Positions 52,921 to 63,300 of a DNA stretch of 64,000 nucleotides are shown here, one piece after another. A model generated the notes under the pieces. That model saw only the letters and a program-made list of their open reading frames with translations. It searched no databases and was not told the origin of the DNA. This DNA comes from Ariolimax columbianus (lineage: Eukaryota > Mollusca > Gastropoda > Stylommatophora > Arionidae): NCBI GenBank assembly GCA_036924085.1, contig JAVGWX010000011.1:38478970-38542969 (forward strand), in the 5' to 3' direction. Each line of letters starts with the position of its first letter. Position 1 is the stretch's first letter. Made by a program: the position numbers and the translations under genes.

Positions 52921-53404
52921 AAAGATGGAGATATTGTATTAAAATTAAATTAAGTCTTCTTTAAGTAGTAAATATTTTACCAAACTTGTTTGTGGCGAAG
53001 CTCAGTGTGTAATAGAGACAAGAATATCACGACTGCCACACTGAGAGCATGTCGCAAGACTTCTAGGAATGCGTGCAGCTCGTCTCATTAGATGAATCAT
53101 TTCAGCCAAGTGAACCAACTAACATAGAAGAGATACATCTGACAGGAAACAACGTCTACATTGCAGGTGGGCTGAGGACAGTTAGAGGTTAGAGAAGTAA
53201 AGAAATGCACGATGATGACGGATATATTAGGCAACGTTTTCATTCTCATAAGGACACTACACAGCAATGCCTTTGTTAGTGTCCAATGAAATGGGTTCCT
53301 GATGGCGAACGACGGTTACGTGAAAATAAAGTCTGTGTGTGTGTGTGTATGTGTGTGTGTGTGTGTTATACAGAGAGACAGGGATTTGTCCTACAAAGCA
53401 TGTG
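52921..53404. other. Unclassified; GT microsatellite at about 53330-53366
   Basis: A block near 53000-53060 (GAGACAAGAATATCACGACT) resembles 54015-54060. Nothing else was recognised. Confidence 0.5.
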
Positions 53405-53685
53405 AGAAAGCCGCTTAGCGCAGTGGTTAGCGAGCTGGCTTCGCATCTGAGTGGTCATGGGTTCATTCCCATGTTGAGGTGGAAATGTTTTTTCAGACCG
53501 CAATGGCTCCCGGGTCGACCCAGCCTTAAATGGGTACCGGTTCAGTTCGGGAAGTAAAAGCAGCGAGGGAGAGGAGATGGCTACCGCCCTCATATAGTCG
53601 ATCCTTTGAAATGTGAGATCGCTAACATATCACACCCCTACGGCAATAATGCTATGGGTTACTACTTTACTTTACTTACAAAGGA
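53405..53685 (+). mobile_element. tRNA-derived SINE, family B
   Basis: A box TTAGCGCAGTGGTTAGCG, B box ATGGGTTCATTCCCAT, and a central domain with CCCGGGTCGACCCAGCC, AATGGGTACCGGTTC and GGGAAGTAAAAGC. It ends in an ACTTTACTTTACTTAC-type tail. Confidence 0.85.
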
Positions 53686-53894
53686 TGCTACATGAAGCGA
53701 AAAACTGGGACGGCTAAGGAATATACGCTAGAAGACGACCAATCGAATGTATTTGCCAACCACACGATTCACGCATATCAAAAGAGAATTGAGTGTGAAA
53801 TATTTTTTCCTGGTTGAAAGAAGGTCCTGTAAAAAACATTACCCCATATTTGATCTGTGTTTGTTGTTCGCCCATCGCAACCGAGGAGGACCGC

Positions 53895-54095
53895 TTTGTC
53901 AACATTCGCTGTTTACATGTATTCGAAGATGGCTAAATAAGCCAATCGGGGACCGGAATTGTTTGTCACATTTAGTGCATGGAAATAGGAGACCCCGAGT
54001 GGTCTGTGTATGACAAGGACAAGAATAGCACCACTGCCTCGCAGAGAGCATGTTGTAAGAGGCGACTGTGTGACATGGCATAACACTGGCCCTGG
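53895..54095 (-). mobile_element. LINE ORF2 C-terminal zinc-finger fragment
   Basis: The minus strand reads CHTQTTRGLLFPCTKCDKQF, RSPIGLFSHLRIH. This C-x2-C...H-x3-H finger with RS.IGL.SH is typical of the end of ORF2 in the LINE family at 51600. A solitary host zinc finger is less likely. Confidence 0.6.
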
Positions 54096-54469
54096 TTAAG
54101 TGGTTTGTTAAGAGCAGTGTATATGGCGCCTAACAGGCTGGGGGTCTACTTTGCTCTAGTGTTTGAGTCTATAAGAATGGACTAGCATATCGGTTAACCA
54201 CCCTCCATAAGCGATTGTCCCAACGCAGTGGAGTATTAAGCTGTTCGAGCCTAGCTCGATCAGCAGGAAATCTTTCTCCCGGCTACATCCAGCTCATACC
54301 AGAGTCCTTGTAGAAGTACAGGTTGACTAAGAACTAAGAATACATCAACACTGCACCTGCTTCTCATCTGGAGAAAACAGCGCTCCCTTAAGCCGATAAA
54401 AAAAAATCATTTCTAGCAATGAGAAAAACAGTAACCTCGCAAAGAAATAAATAAAAGCTATATCTGGGA
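54096..54469. other. Nothing recognised
   Basis: No supported feature. Confidence 0.5.
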
Positions 54470-54830
54470 TCAAGATGCTGAGCAGCGCATGAGCTGCAGT
54501 GGTCAGCGACCCATAGCTGACTGCTAGCGTCAGGGCCAGCGAACCATAGCTGTCAAGACCCTTCTGCACCTCCACGCGGTGATCCTGGATAACAGGCTGC
54601 AATAGAGGCTAAGAAGAAGGGCTCGAAGAGTGAATGCAATCCCGGTACTAAAATACATGCTTGCTAAAGTCGGATGTATTGGACCGAAAGGTGCAAATAT
54701 CGCATTTAAGCTGTAAACTACGACACAACGCATTCCGTTCTCTGGACTACATTCTGCTATTTAAGCCTTTATAGGGCTTGGTAGCGGGAGATTGAGAACG
54801 AACGAAGCCAAGCCAGGCCAAATCTAAGAA
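54470..54830 (-). repeat. R1 dispersed repeat, full length
   Basis: GCGCATGAGCTGCAGTGGTC through GGTGATCCTGGATAACAGGC, ATATCGCATTTAAGCTGTAA to GAACGAACGAAGCCAAGCCA. It is the cleanest R1 copy. Confidence 0.9.
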
Positions 54831-54879
54831 GGCAAGTTAGTAAATATGTCACAAATGGCTATGAGAAAAACAATTCTAA

Positions 54880-55080
54880 TTTAGATACGAACTTGTAAAC
54901 CACTTAAATTGTCACTTATTTCTCAACATAGTTTCAATCAAAATTGATGCACTTATCCCATCGCTTTACCAGTACAAGGACAGTTCATTTTGTGCTCGTC
55001 AATCAGTTATCTTGATATTCACCGTAAGCACACTTGACGAAAGTGCATTCCATCCTGCAGTATGCAGTAGCCTGAACCAT
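54880..55080 (-). pseudogene. Possible mariner-type transposase C-terminal remnant
   Basis: The minus strand encodes LVKRWDKCINFD, then NYVEK after a stop, resembling the G-I-x-K-L-V-x-R-W-D-K-C...Y-V-E-K end of some mariner transposases. No upstream domain or inverted repeat was identified. Confidence 0.4.
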
Positions 55081-55124
55081 ACGAACGTCCTAATGTAGTT
55101 GCTATACTGTATATCTTTACTCAC

Positions 55125-55252
55125 CTGTCATCTTGAATCACCTCACCAACGCGCCGGCCAGATGGCGCTGCAGTCTGGACAGGACGACCAGGTCCGACGA
55201 CATCAACAACATTTAAGCTTCTCAGATAAAATGTCTCGCCCCAGCTGTGCAT
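55125..55252 (-). CDS. Candidate first coding exon of an unidentified gene
   Basis: ATG in good context (AAGCCATGC) opens 42 codons plus two bases, ending GATGACAG|GTGAGT, a consensus donor. The peptide begins MHSWGETFYLRSLNVVDVVG and continues PGRPVQTAAPSGRRVGEVIQ, then DD. The exon is much more GC-rich than its surroundings and free of stops, with mixed residues rather than low complexity. An in-frame TAA lies just upstream of the ATG. The protein was not recognised and is not obviously the missing TTLL12 N-terminus: its phase-2 end cannot join exon 24176-24300 (phase 0) directly. No second exon was located. It could also be a repeat-derived frame. Confidence 0.35.
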
Positions 55253-55327
55253 GGCTTAACGTGACAAACACTTGTAGCCGTAAGAGGAAGCATTTCTTCA
55301 TGAATATCTTTTTCAGAAAGCTATTTT

Positions 55328-55370
55328 GTCCCCCCCCCCGCCCCCCCCCCCCGCCTCCCACCCACTACAC
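55328..55370. repeat. C-rich homopolymer tract
   Basis: Two C-runs separated by CG, then CGCCTCCCACCCAC. Likely unstable. Confidence 0.9.
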
Positions 55371-55934
55371 ACGACGGCATACTGTTCTTTGTACACTATG
55401 TGAGCATGGCCGCTATTTCGTATCTGAGCTGCGTCCGTGCATGCAACACCCGGCAACTGTTACGTGCAACAATTTCAAAGCTGGATGTTGCTGCCAGCTA
55501 ATGGGACCTTTACAAACTTCAACTTCATTTTTCAGATATCCCCTTTTCAGTTTGCGACATACTTATTGACTTACCCTCACATAATACACACAGAAAAACA
55601 CCTAAACAAGCAACAAGAGAACCCACGCGTATACAAATGATCATCAACAAATACAACAAAGAATAGGTGGTGGATTATTTATGAGTCTTACACTTGACAC
55701 GTAAAGAAAATTGTCAGTTGCAATAGAACAGTTTTTAAGGAACTTCAATGCAGAGGCAGATGCCTTGAAGTATGCTGCATAATTTCCAATGGCATAAAAA
55801 AACCAAAGGCAAGTAATTCTTTTTCTAAGATGTCCTGCCAGTGCTTGCGACACAGAGGAGCTAAACAGTTATTTTTGAAAAAAAAAGATCTATAGTTCAA
55901 ACATTAATCTAAAGAAAGATAAGTCTAAAGGCTG
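55371..55934. other. Nothing recognised
   Basis: A 156-codon plus-strand frame (55099-55569) overlaps the candidate minus-strand exon and the C-run and has no family resemblance. Confidence 0.45.
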
Positions 55935-56235
55935 ATCAAGAAAAACATGCCGATCAGACTATGTTAGTTAGGGTCAGGTAAAATATACTGACCATGCCCA
56001 CCACTAATTCCACGCAGTTTTCGCTGAAAACCGGCTGTTTTCATGGCAACTTGACTAACGAGGTAGGGGATCGAATAATCTCCGTAGTAGTGAGCGATAC
56101 GTAGATGAAATCAGACACAGCAAAACCATCTGGAGACCTCAAGTTCGCCCTCATCAGTACGCTCAGGGTGTGAAGGAAGCTACTACAACCCGCCACATAA
56201 CGTCCTTTCCAGGGCGGACAAAAGAGTAAACTTAC
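55935..56235 (+). repeat. R2 dispersed repeat, with long AAC tail
   Basis: GATCAGACTATGTTAGTTAG, AAAACCGGCTGTTTTCATGG, CCGTAGTAGTGAGCGATACG, ACGTCCTTTCCAGGGCGGAC, then directly into the AAC array. Confidence 0.88.
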
Positions 56236-56250
56236 TCATTGTGAGTATTC

Positions 56251-56298
<48 letters not shown>

Positions 56299-56300
56299 AA
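56236..56300. repeat. AAC microsatellite
   Basis: About 20 AAC units at the 3' end of R2, consistent with growth of a retroposon tail. Confidence 0.96.
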
Positions 56301-56699
56301 CAACCATATGCATTATTCTATTGGCTTCAAAGTGTGATACAGTTGACTCCATCTATTGCATGATCCCAGGCAACGAACGGCTGACAGAATGTTGAGAGAG
56401 TATGGGAAGCTACATCAGTCAGCTGTAATTATAATTTCCGAAGAGATCAAATCTTTAATGAAGTTTCTAACACTTCATCTGCGACAACAGTGTTTGCTAT
56501 GATAGTAGCTTAACTTTATCTTCCGAAAGAGTATAAAGTTGAACGCAGAAAATGTTCAGCTAAGTTTCACCAATAACATTTATGTAAAGCAACAATAGTC
56601 TAATGTTAGTAACAGAAGGTGCGCACCTATTTGTGCAGCTCGTACAAATAATACATGTATAACTTATTTATCGCTGTCCTCAATATCATCATCAACATT
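56301..56699. other. Nothing recognised
   Basis: No supported feature. Confidence 0.5.
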
Positions 56700-59205
56700 A
56701 TCATCACCAGGCTAGGCAGCCAGGAGACTGGTGTTGAAGTTCTAAGATCATGTCATGCCAATGTCCTCGGTTAGTCAGTCCGGAGACTGCTGTTGAAGTG
56801 TTCTGATTATGTCACGCCACTGTCCTCTATTAATTAGTCAAGAGACTGGTGTTGAAGTCTTCTGACCATATCACTCCACTGTCCACTGTTAGTCAGTCCG
56901 GAGACAAGTGTTGAAGTCTTCTGACCATATCACTCCACTGTCCACTGTTAGTCAGTCCGGAGACAAGTGTTGAAGTCTTCTGACCATATCACTCCACTGT
57001 CTTCTGTTAGTCAGTCCGGAGACAAGTGTTGAAGTCTTCTGACCATATCACTCCACTGTCTTCTGTTAGTCAGTCCGGAGACTCGTGTTGAAGTCCTCTG
57101 AATATATCACTCCACTGCACTCTGTTAATCAGTCCAGAGACTGGTGTTGAAGTCTTCTTACCATGTCACTCCAATGTCCTCTGTTAGTCAGTCCGGAGAC
57201 TGGTGTTGAAGTCTTCTTACCATGTCACTCCACTGTCCACTGTTAGTCAGTCCGGAGACAAGTGTTGAAGTCTTCTGACCATATCACTCCACTGTCTTCT
57301 GTTAGTCAGTCCGGAGACTCGTGTTGAAGTCCTCTGAATATATCACTCCACTGCACTCTGTTAATCAGTCCAGAGACTGGTGTTGAAGTCTTCTTACCAT
57401 GTCACTCCAATGTCCTCTGTTAGTCAGTCCGGAGACTGGTGTTGAAGTCTTCTTACCATGTCACTCCAATGTCCTCTGTTAGTCAGTCCGGAGACTGGTG
57501 TTGAAGTCTTCTTACCATGTCACTCCAATGTCCTCTGTTAGTCAGTCCGGAGACTGGTGTTGAAGTCTTCTTACCATGTCACTCCAATGTCCTCTGTTAG
57601 TCAGTCCGGAGACTGGTGTTGAAGTCTTCTTACCATGTCACTCCAATGTCCTCTGTTAGTCAGTCCGGAGACTGGTGTTGAAGTCTTCTGATCATGTCAC
57701 GCCACTGTCCTCTGTTAGTCAGTCCGGAGACTGGTGTTGAAGTCTTCTTACCATGTCACTCCAATGTCCTCTGTTAGTCAGTCCGGAGACTGGTGTTGAA
57801 GTCTTCTTACCATGTCACTCCAATGTCCTCTGTTAGTCAGTCCGGAGACTGGTGTTGAAGTCTTCTTACCATGTCACTCCAATGTCCTCTGTTAGTCAGT
57901 CCGGAGACTGGTGTTGAAGTCTTCTTACCATGTCACTCCAATGTCCTCTGTTAGTCAGTCCGGAGACTGGTGTTGAAGTCTTCTTACCATGTCACTCCAA
58001 TGTCCTCTGTTAGTCAGTCCGGAGACTGGTGTTGAAGTCTTCTTACCATGTCACTCCAATGTCCTCTGTTAGTCAGTCCGGAGACTGGTGTTGAAGTCTT
58101 CTTACCATGTCACTCCAATGTCCTCTGTTAGTCAGTCCGGAGACTGGTGTTGAAGTCTTCTTACCATGTCACTCCAATGTCCTCTGTTAGTCAGTCCGGA
58201 GACTGGTGTTGAAGTCTTCTTACCACGTCACTCCAATGTCCTCTGTTAGTCAGTCCGGAGACTGGTGTTGAAGTCTTCTTACCATGTCACTCCACTGTCC
58301 TCTGTTAGTCAGTCCGGAGACTGGTGTTGAAGTCTTCTTACCATGTCACTCCAATGTCCTCTGTTAGTCAGTCCGGAGACTGGTGTTGAAGTCTTCTGAT
58401 CATGTCACGCCACTGTCCTCTGTTAGTCAGTCCGGAGACTGGTGTTGAAGTCTTCTTACCATGTCACTCCAATGTCCTCTGTTAGTCAGTCCGGAGACTG
58501 GTGTTGAAGTCTTCTTACCATGTCACTCCAATGTCCTCTGTTAGTCAGTCCGGAGACTGGTGTTGAAGTCTTCTTACCATGTCACTCCAATGTCCTCTGT
58601 TAGTCAGTCCGGAGACTGGTGTTGAAGTCTTCTTACCATGTCACTCCACTGTCCTCTGTTAGTCAGTCCGGAGACTGGTGTTGAAGTCTTCTTACCATGT
58701 CACTCCAATGTCCTCTGTTAGTCAGTCCGGAGACTGGTGTTGAAGTCTTCTGATCATGTCACGCCACTGTCCTCTGTTAGTCAGTCCGGAGACTGGTGTT
58801 GAAGTCTTCTTACCATGTCACTCCAATGTCCTCTGTTAGTCAGTCCGGAGACTGGTGTTGAAGTCTTCTTACCATGTCACTCCACTGTCCTCTGTTAGTC
58901 AGTCCGGAGACTGGTGTTGAAGTCTTCTTACCATGTCACTCCAATGTCCTCTGTTAGTCAGTCCGGAGACTGGTGTTCAAGTCTTCTTACCATGTCACTC
59001 CACTGTCCTCTGTTAGTCAGTCCGGAGACTGGTGTTGAAGTCTTCTTACCATGTCACTCCACTGTCCTCTGTTAGTCAGTCCGGAGACTGGTGTTGAAGT
59101 CTTCTTACCATGTCACTCCACTGTCCTCTGTTAGTCAGTCCGGAGACTGGTGTTGAAGCCTTCTTACCATGTCACTCCACTGTCCTCTGTTAGTCAATTC
59201 AGAGG
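56700..59205. repeat. 59-bp satellite, about 42 tandem units with higher-order structure
   Basis: The unit contains GTTAGTCAGTCCGGAGACTG, GTGTTGAAGTCTTCTTACCA and TGTCACTCCAATGTCCTCT with a strict 59-bp period. Three main unit types differ at the TTACCATG/TGATCATG and CCAATG/CCACTG positions. The TGATCATG type occurs near 57688, 58396 and 58750, spaced by 12 and 6 units. An early two-unit block (57060-57180) recurs 236 bp (4 units) later. Units become ragged at the left edge, older than the homogeneous centre. Confidence 0.97.
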
Positions 59206-59334
59206 CAATCTACCTTTTTATATACTCGTCATTACTTGTCTAGGTGACCGGGTATCTTTACGCACTTATTCGTTAGAACTTTTTAAAAATGTCCAGCTCT
59301 CTATGCATCCTTCGATAGCACTTCTTCCCTTCTT

Positions 59335-59480
59335 CTTCTGCGTTCATTCTCAATCTCCAGCTACCAAGCCTTGAACAGGGCTTTTGCAAGTAGCAGGATG
59401 TAGTGTCGCTAGTTTACAGTTTGACTGCGATATTTGCACCTTTCGGTCTGACACATCCGTCTTCGGCAGGGTTCGATAGC
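59335..59480 (+). repeat. R1 partial copy
   Basis: CAATCTCCAGCTACCAAGCC, GTAGCAGGATGTAGT and GACTGCGATATTTGCACCTT match R1. Confidence 0.78.
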
Positions 59481-59752
59481 ACTGTATCTCAAAAGCTGTA
59501 AATTTCTTTTCATCTTTTTTTGTTTAAAGTCCATGTTTCAGAGCCGCAGAATGGGTCAGATATCTGTAGTGATGTTTATTTTCGGAAACTCAATATTAAT
59601 TTTATTTTTGTTATAAGTTTTTGTTTTCCATGGAATGCCTTTTTTTTTATTTGTTAATGTGATCCTTGTTCTAATATGCAACTTCGCAGCCGGTATCCTC
59701 CGTAATAATTTGGACCAAATATGAAAACCTCTGTGCTTCTACTAGGATCTGT

Positions 59753-59754
<2 letters not shown>
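59481..59754. other. Nothing recognised
   Basis: No supported feature. Confidence 0.5.
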
Positions 59755-59791
<37 letters not shown>

Positions 59792-59805
59792 TCCCCCCCC
59801 CCCTT
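59755..59805. repeat. CT microsatellite with C-run
   Basis: About 14 CT units, then a run of C. Confidence 0.95.
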
Positions 59806-59854
59806 TTTCTCTCTGGTTTTTCAACGCCAAAGGGTGCGCATAAGGCAGGATTCT

Positions 59855-60005
59855 GCCAAAGACGGATATGTTGGACTGAAAGGTGCAAATATCGCAGTCA
59901 AGCTGTAAACTAGCGGCACAACGCATTCCGTTCTCCGAACTACATCCTGCTACTTGCAAACCCCTGTTCAGGACTTGGTAGCAGGAGATTAAGAACGAAC
60001 GCCTA
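59855..60005 (-). repeat. R1 partial copy
   Basis: AAAGGTGCAAATATCGCAGT, AAGCTGTAAACTAGCGGCAC and GATTAAGAACGAACG mark the GAACGAACG-end half of R1. Confidence 0.8.
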
Positions 60006-60870
60006 AGAAGAAGAAGGCAGGACTCAAAATGATCATGCTCGATCGGTCCCCTGCCACTCTCAGTAGTTCTTGCACGTTCCCTAGCTCCATGGTTGCACCT
60101 TCCCCAGTGATTGTTCTGCATAGAGTCTTTCTGGGTCTACCCCGATTCCTTTTGCCGTTAGGTTTCCACATAATCGCTTCTTACCGGATTCCATTATAAT
60201 TAATCCGGAGCCCGTACTCTGTGTACGGCCAGCGTTTCTCCTTGAGGACATTGGAAATATAATTTTGGCTGGATGGTAATCGTATTTGCTCATTAATCAT
60301 GAATTCTTTCCCGTCAATGCCCATTAGACGTTTATAGCACTTATTTTCACATTTTCCAGCGTTATTGTCATTTCCCAATTTTCACAATCATATGTGAGCA
60401 CTACACTGACGTTAGAGTTAAATATCATAAGCTTGAAATTTGATACGTTTACTCAGGGATTTAGATTTTCAATATTTTAATTGGTTGAAACCATTAGAGG
60501 TCAAAGTGATTCGAGTGAGAATTTCCTTTATAACATCCTCATGTTGCGTCATTTTACTACCTAAATATGTGAAGTTCTCAACTTTCCGAATCATTTGATC
60601 ATTGAGCTGGACATCGGTCCCTGAGTGTGTAAGATTCATGCTTTTAGTTTTGGAGGCGTTTATCTCAAGCCATATCCGTCTGGTTGTGTGGTAGAGCTGG
60701 TCTATCTTCCTATGCGCTTCTCCTACATTAGAATTGACGAGTGCACATTCAAGTGTGAAATCAAGACCCTCTAAGGGTTCACCATCTGTTCACCTAATAC
60801 CGAACTGCCTGTTGTGGATGGAATTTCGTATAAACCAGTCTATCGTCCTCCCTCGAGCCGGTTACCTTGC
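60006..60870 (-). mobile_element. LINE reverse transcriptase C-terminal half
   Basis: On the minus strand: IDWFIRNSIHNRQFGIR, a degenerate PLEGLDFTLECALV where FADD once stood, LEINASKTKSMNLTHSG, RKVENFTYLGSKMTQ, NKCYKRLMGIDGKEF, and the end IMWKPNGKRNRGRPRKTLCR. The RT active-site Asp pair is lost. It is the same broad family as 39366-40860. Confidence 0.85.
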
Positions 60871-61159
60871 TTGTCTTAATGATCCCGGGAGTTAAGCTAA
60901 TGGAAACGAAAGCTTCCAGAAGGGTCATCCAAGCTAGAAAGGTCGTAGGGGAGGGAACGACTAAACATAGACAACTCACCTAGATATAGATTAGGGTTTG
61001 GGCTGACCAATCAAATCTGTAAAACATAGGTGGTTCCGAAAACACTGATAACAAAGCAAAATCAAACGGCCTTGAGAAGGGAATGACCTTTGGAAGCGAG
61101 ACGAGTGAGCCAAGGAGTGAAAGCCGCAATGAATGTCTACGACTGATTGCCCTTCTGAA
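60871..61159 (+). other. Probable 5' flank of the RTE-like LINE
   Basis: It contains GGGAACGACTAAACATAGAC and CTTTGGAAGCGAGACGAGTG directly upstream of the endonuclease start. No ORF was identified. Confidence 0.4.
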
Positions 61160-61244
61160 TTCCAAGAACAAAACCAATTTAGCGACATGGAATGTGCGAT
61201 CAATGTACTATAAAGGGAAACAGCACAGATAACAAAAGATATTT
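61160..61244 (+). mobile_element. RTE-like LINE endonuclease, N-terminal piece
   Basis: The translation reads LNSKNKTNLATWNVRSMYYK, then after a frameshift AQITKDI. TWNVRSMY is the start of the apurinic-type endonuclease of RTE-like elements. It continues at 62065 after an inserted SINE and ATC array. Confidence 0.8.
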
Positions 61245-61490
61245 TATTTTTCGTTCGCCTTATTTCTCTAATCCCCAAAGCGATGTGCGTTGCACTGTGG
61301 TTTAAATTGTGCGCCTGTCGGCCCAGTGTATCAGACTTCAGCATGCATTTAATGTAAGGGTCTGCTTTCTCCTGCATTTTCTAAGGGTTTGCTTCCCCGG
61401 GGTAACGGCCGGTGCTGTGCTGGGGATCGAGTCCAGAACCTTCAGATTGCGAGCCATGTCAATTAACCACTTGCCTGGCAGTGCGGAACA
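61245..61490 (-). mobile_element. tRNA-derived SINE, family A
   Basis: GTTCGCCTTATTTCTCTAAT, body, GGGGATCGAGTCCAGAAC in reverse at the B box. The 5' end is altered (CACTTGCCTGGCAGTGCGGA replaces the usual head end). It splits the RTE-like endonuclease. Confidence 0.88.
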
Positions 61491-61509
61491 AGTAATACAA
61501 GTAATACGC

Positions 61510-62060
61510 TTATTTAGTGCTATCATCATCATCCTCGCCATCATCCTCGTCATCATCATCATCATCCTCGTCATCATCATCATCATTCTCGTCATCATCA
61601 TCATCCTCGTCATCATCATAATCATCCTCGTCATCATCATCATCCTCGTCATCATCATCATCCTCGTCATCATCAAACTCATCCACGTCATCATCATCAT
61701 CATCATCCTCGTTATCATCATCATCATCCTCGTCATCATCATCATTATCATCGTCATCATCTTCATCATCATCATCATCCTCGTAATCATCATCAGCATC
61801 CTCGTCAACATCATTATCATCCTCGTCGTCATCATAATCATCCTCGTCATCATCATCATCCTCGTCATCATCATCATCCTCGTCATCATCATCATCCTCG
61901 TCATCATCATCATCCTCGTCATCATCATCATCCTCGTCATCATTATCATCATCATCCTCGTCATCATCATCCTCGTCATCATCATCATCATCGTCGTCAA
62001 GATCATCATCATCCTCGCCACCATCATCATCATTATCATCATTATCATTATTATTTGCAG
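61510..62060. repeat. ATC-based microsatellite/minisatellite, ~550 bp
   Basis: ATC runs are punctuated by CTCGTC, giving a loose 15-18-bp unit (ATCATCATCATCCTCGTC) for most of its length. The 280- and 328-codon frames over it (poly-Ile/Val and poly-Met/Thr) are repeat artefacts. Confidence 0.97.
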
Positions 62061-62064
62061 GTTA

Positions 62065-62403
62065 TTATTACAATACGAAACAAGATTGACAAAATCAGGG
62101 AAGATAAGACTCCCAACTGGAGAAATGAATTTGTATTCTGGAAACGAGTGAACTGATGCCCAAAACTCAAAGGAAGTAGCGCTGATGCTCTCTAGAGAGA
62201 CACAGAAGACGCTGATAAAGTTGAAGGCTATTACCAATAGAATAATGAGCTCAAGTTTAAGAACTAGGAATAAAAACACGAATATCAACATCATTCGGTG
62301 GTATGCCCCAACTAACGAGGCCAAAGATGATAAGAAGCAAACATTTTACAACGTTTTACATTGAGACGCAGAAAAATAAAGATCTCTAAATATTAATGGG
62401 AGA
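62065..62403 (+). mobile_element. RTE-like LINE endonuclease, second piece
   Basis: The translation reads LQYETRLTKSGKIRLPTGEM, NLYSGNE, a stop, then SKEVALMLSRETQKTLIK, RNKNTNINIIRWYAPTNE and DDKKQTFYNVLH. These are the ETR, YSG and YAPTN blocks of the endonuclease. It ends where the minus-strand LINE begins. Confidence 0.87.
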
Positions 62404-63300
62404 CTTGTTAATGTCTCAGTTCAGTCCGTCTAGTGATGATCAAGTCCAGCTGATTCCAATGTCTGGTGTGAGAATGTCTCCAGGATACTGTGTGCTGGGG
62501 CTTCGTTTGGAAGAAGGTGTTAGTGATGCACATGTCGTGGTAGGTACACAGCTCCAATAAGCTGCTGCCAATTTTCGTTCATCTTTCCGACACCAAACTT
62601 AACCATGTACATAGGTCAGTAGTCGTGATCGGCGTCCACCCTTGCATTGAAGTCTTCCAATAGAATCAGGTGCTCCTTATTAGGGATCCTTGTGGTGAGT
62701 AAGTGCAGCTGGTGATAAAACGAATCCTTGGAGTCAATAGTGGCGTCAAGTGTAGGAGCATACACGCTGATCAGATGTTCGGAGACGAAGATATAGTAAC
62801 CACCCACTCTGCACCATTTTGACATATATCTGACGATCCTAGAAGGGAGTTTTTAACGACAAAGCCGACCCCATGTTCTCTGACGTCATCCACTCTTTTC
62901 CCCTACCAGAAAAACATGTAGTCCTTTTCTCTGAGGGACCCAGACTCGGCCAGGCGCGTTTCTTGTAGAGCATCGATGACCTGAAGCCTTTTGAGTTTCT
63001 GGGCTAGGACTGAGGTCTTGCGAACAAACTTTATCGCCTGGAGGTCATCAGTCATACCTGCGGTCATGGTGCGTACGTTCCAGCAACCAGGCCCCATTGT
63101 AAGCTTCTTTGTTATGGGTCGAGTTCTGACGTGAGCTGTCTCTAGAGCCTGCCTGGGCATATTGGTGTGACGACCGCTGCTGTCCAGTCAACAGATCTCC
63201 CCCCACCCCCCGCACCACCCCCCGCCCACCACTTCTGCACGCAGCCGGTGTATCCAACGGAACGACAAGTCGATACTACTTGGTACCGGAGGCGTCGAAG
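62404..63300 (-). mobile_element. LINE endonuclease domain
   Basis: Minus-strand frames give GPGCWNVRTMTAGMTD, VIDALQETRLAESGSLR, LISVYAPTLDATIDSKDSFY and LILLEDFNARVDADHD, then VKFGVGKMNENWQQLIGA and HVHH. These are the WNVR, ETR, YAP and GDFN blocks of an AP-like endonuclease, with GDFN changed to EDFN. It is probably the 5' part of the family at 32330 and 51600. Confidence 0.85.

Noticed and set aside
10347..53685. tRNA genes at B-box-bearing sites (for example 10347, 34999, 53405)
   Set aside because: No foldable cloverleaf with a discriminator end; the same bodies and tails recur at each site, so they are SINEs.
53895..54095. Host C2H2 zinc-finger gene
   Set aside because: A single finger with the RS.IGL.SH pattern at the end of a broken frame fits a LINE ORF2 terminus better.
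55125..55252. This exon as the missing TTLL12 exon 1
   Set aside because: The peptide does not resemble the TTLL12 N-terminus and its phase-2 end cannot join exon 24176-24300, which begins in phase 0, without another exon.
55099..55569. 156-codon plus-strand frame with a Pro-rich stretch
   Set aside because: The Pro run is the C-homopolymer, and the frame overlaps a more plausible minus-strand exon; no domain seen.
56700..59205. CRISPR-like array
   Set aside because: Units are contiguous 59-bp repeats with no unique spacers, in animal DNA; it is a satellite. The same applies to the 25-, 37-, 40- and 44-bp arrays.
61309..62324. Open frames of 280 and 328 codons across 61.3-62.3 kb
   Set aside because: They are poly-Ile/Val and poly-Met/Thr translations of the ATC array, with unrelated flanks.
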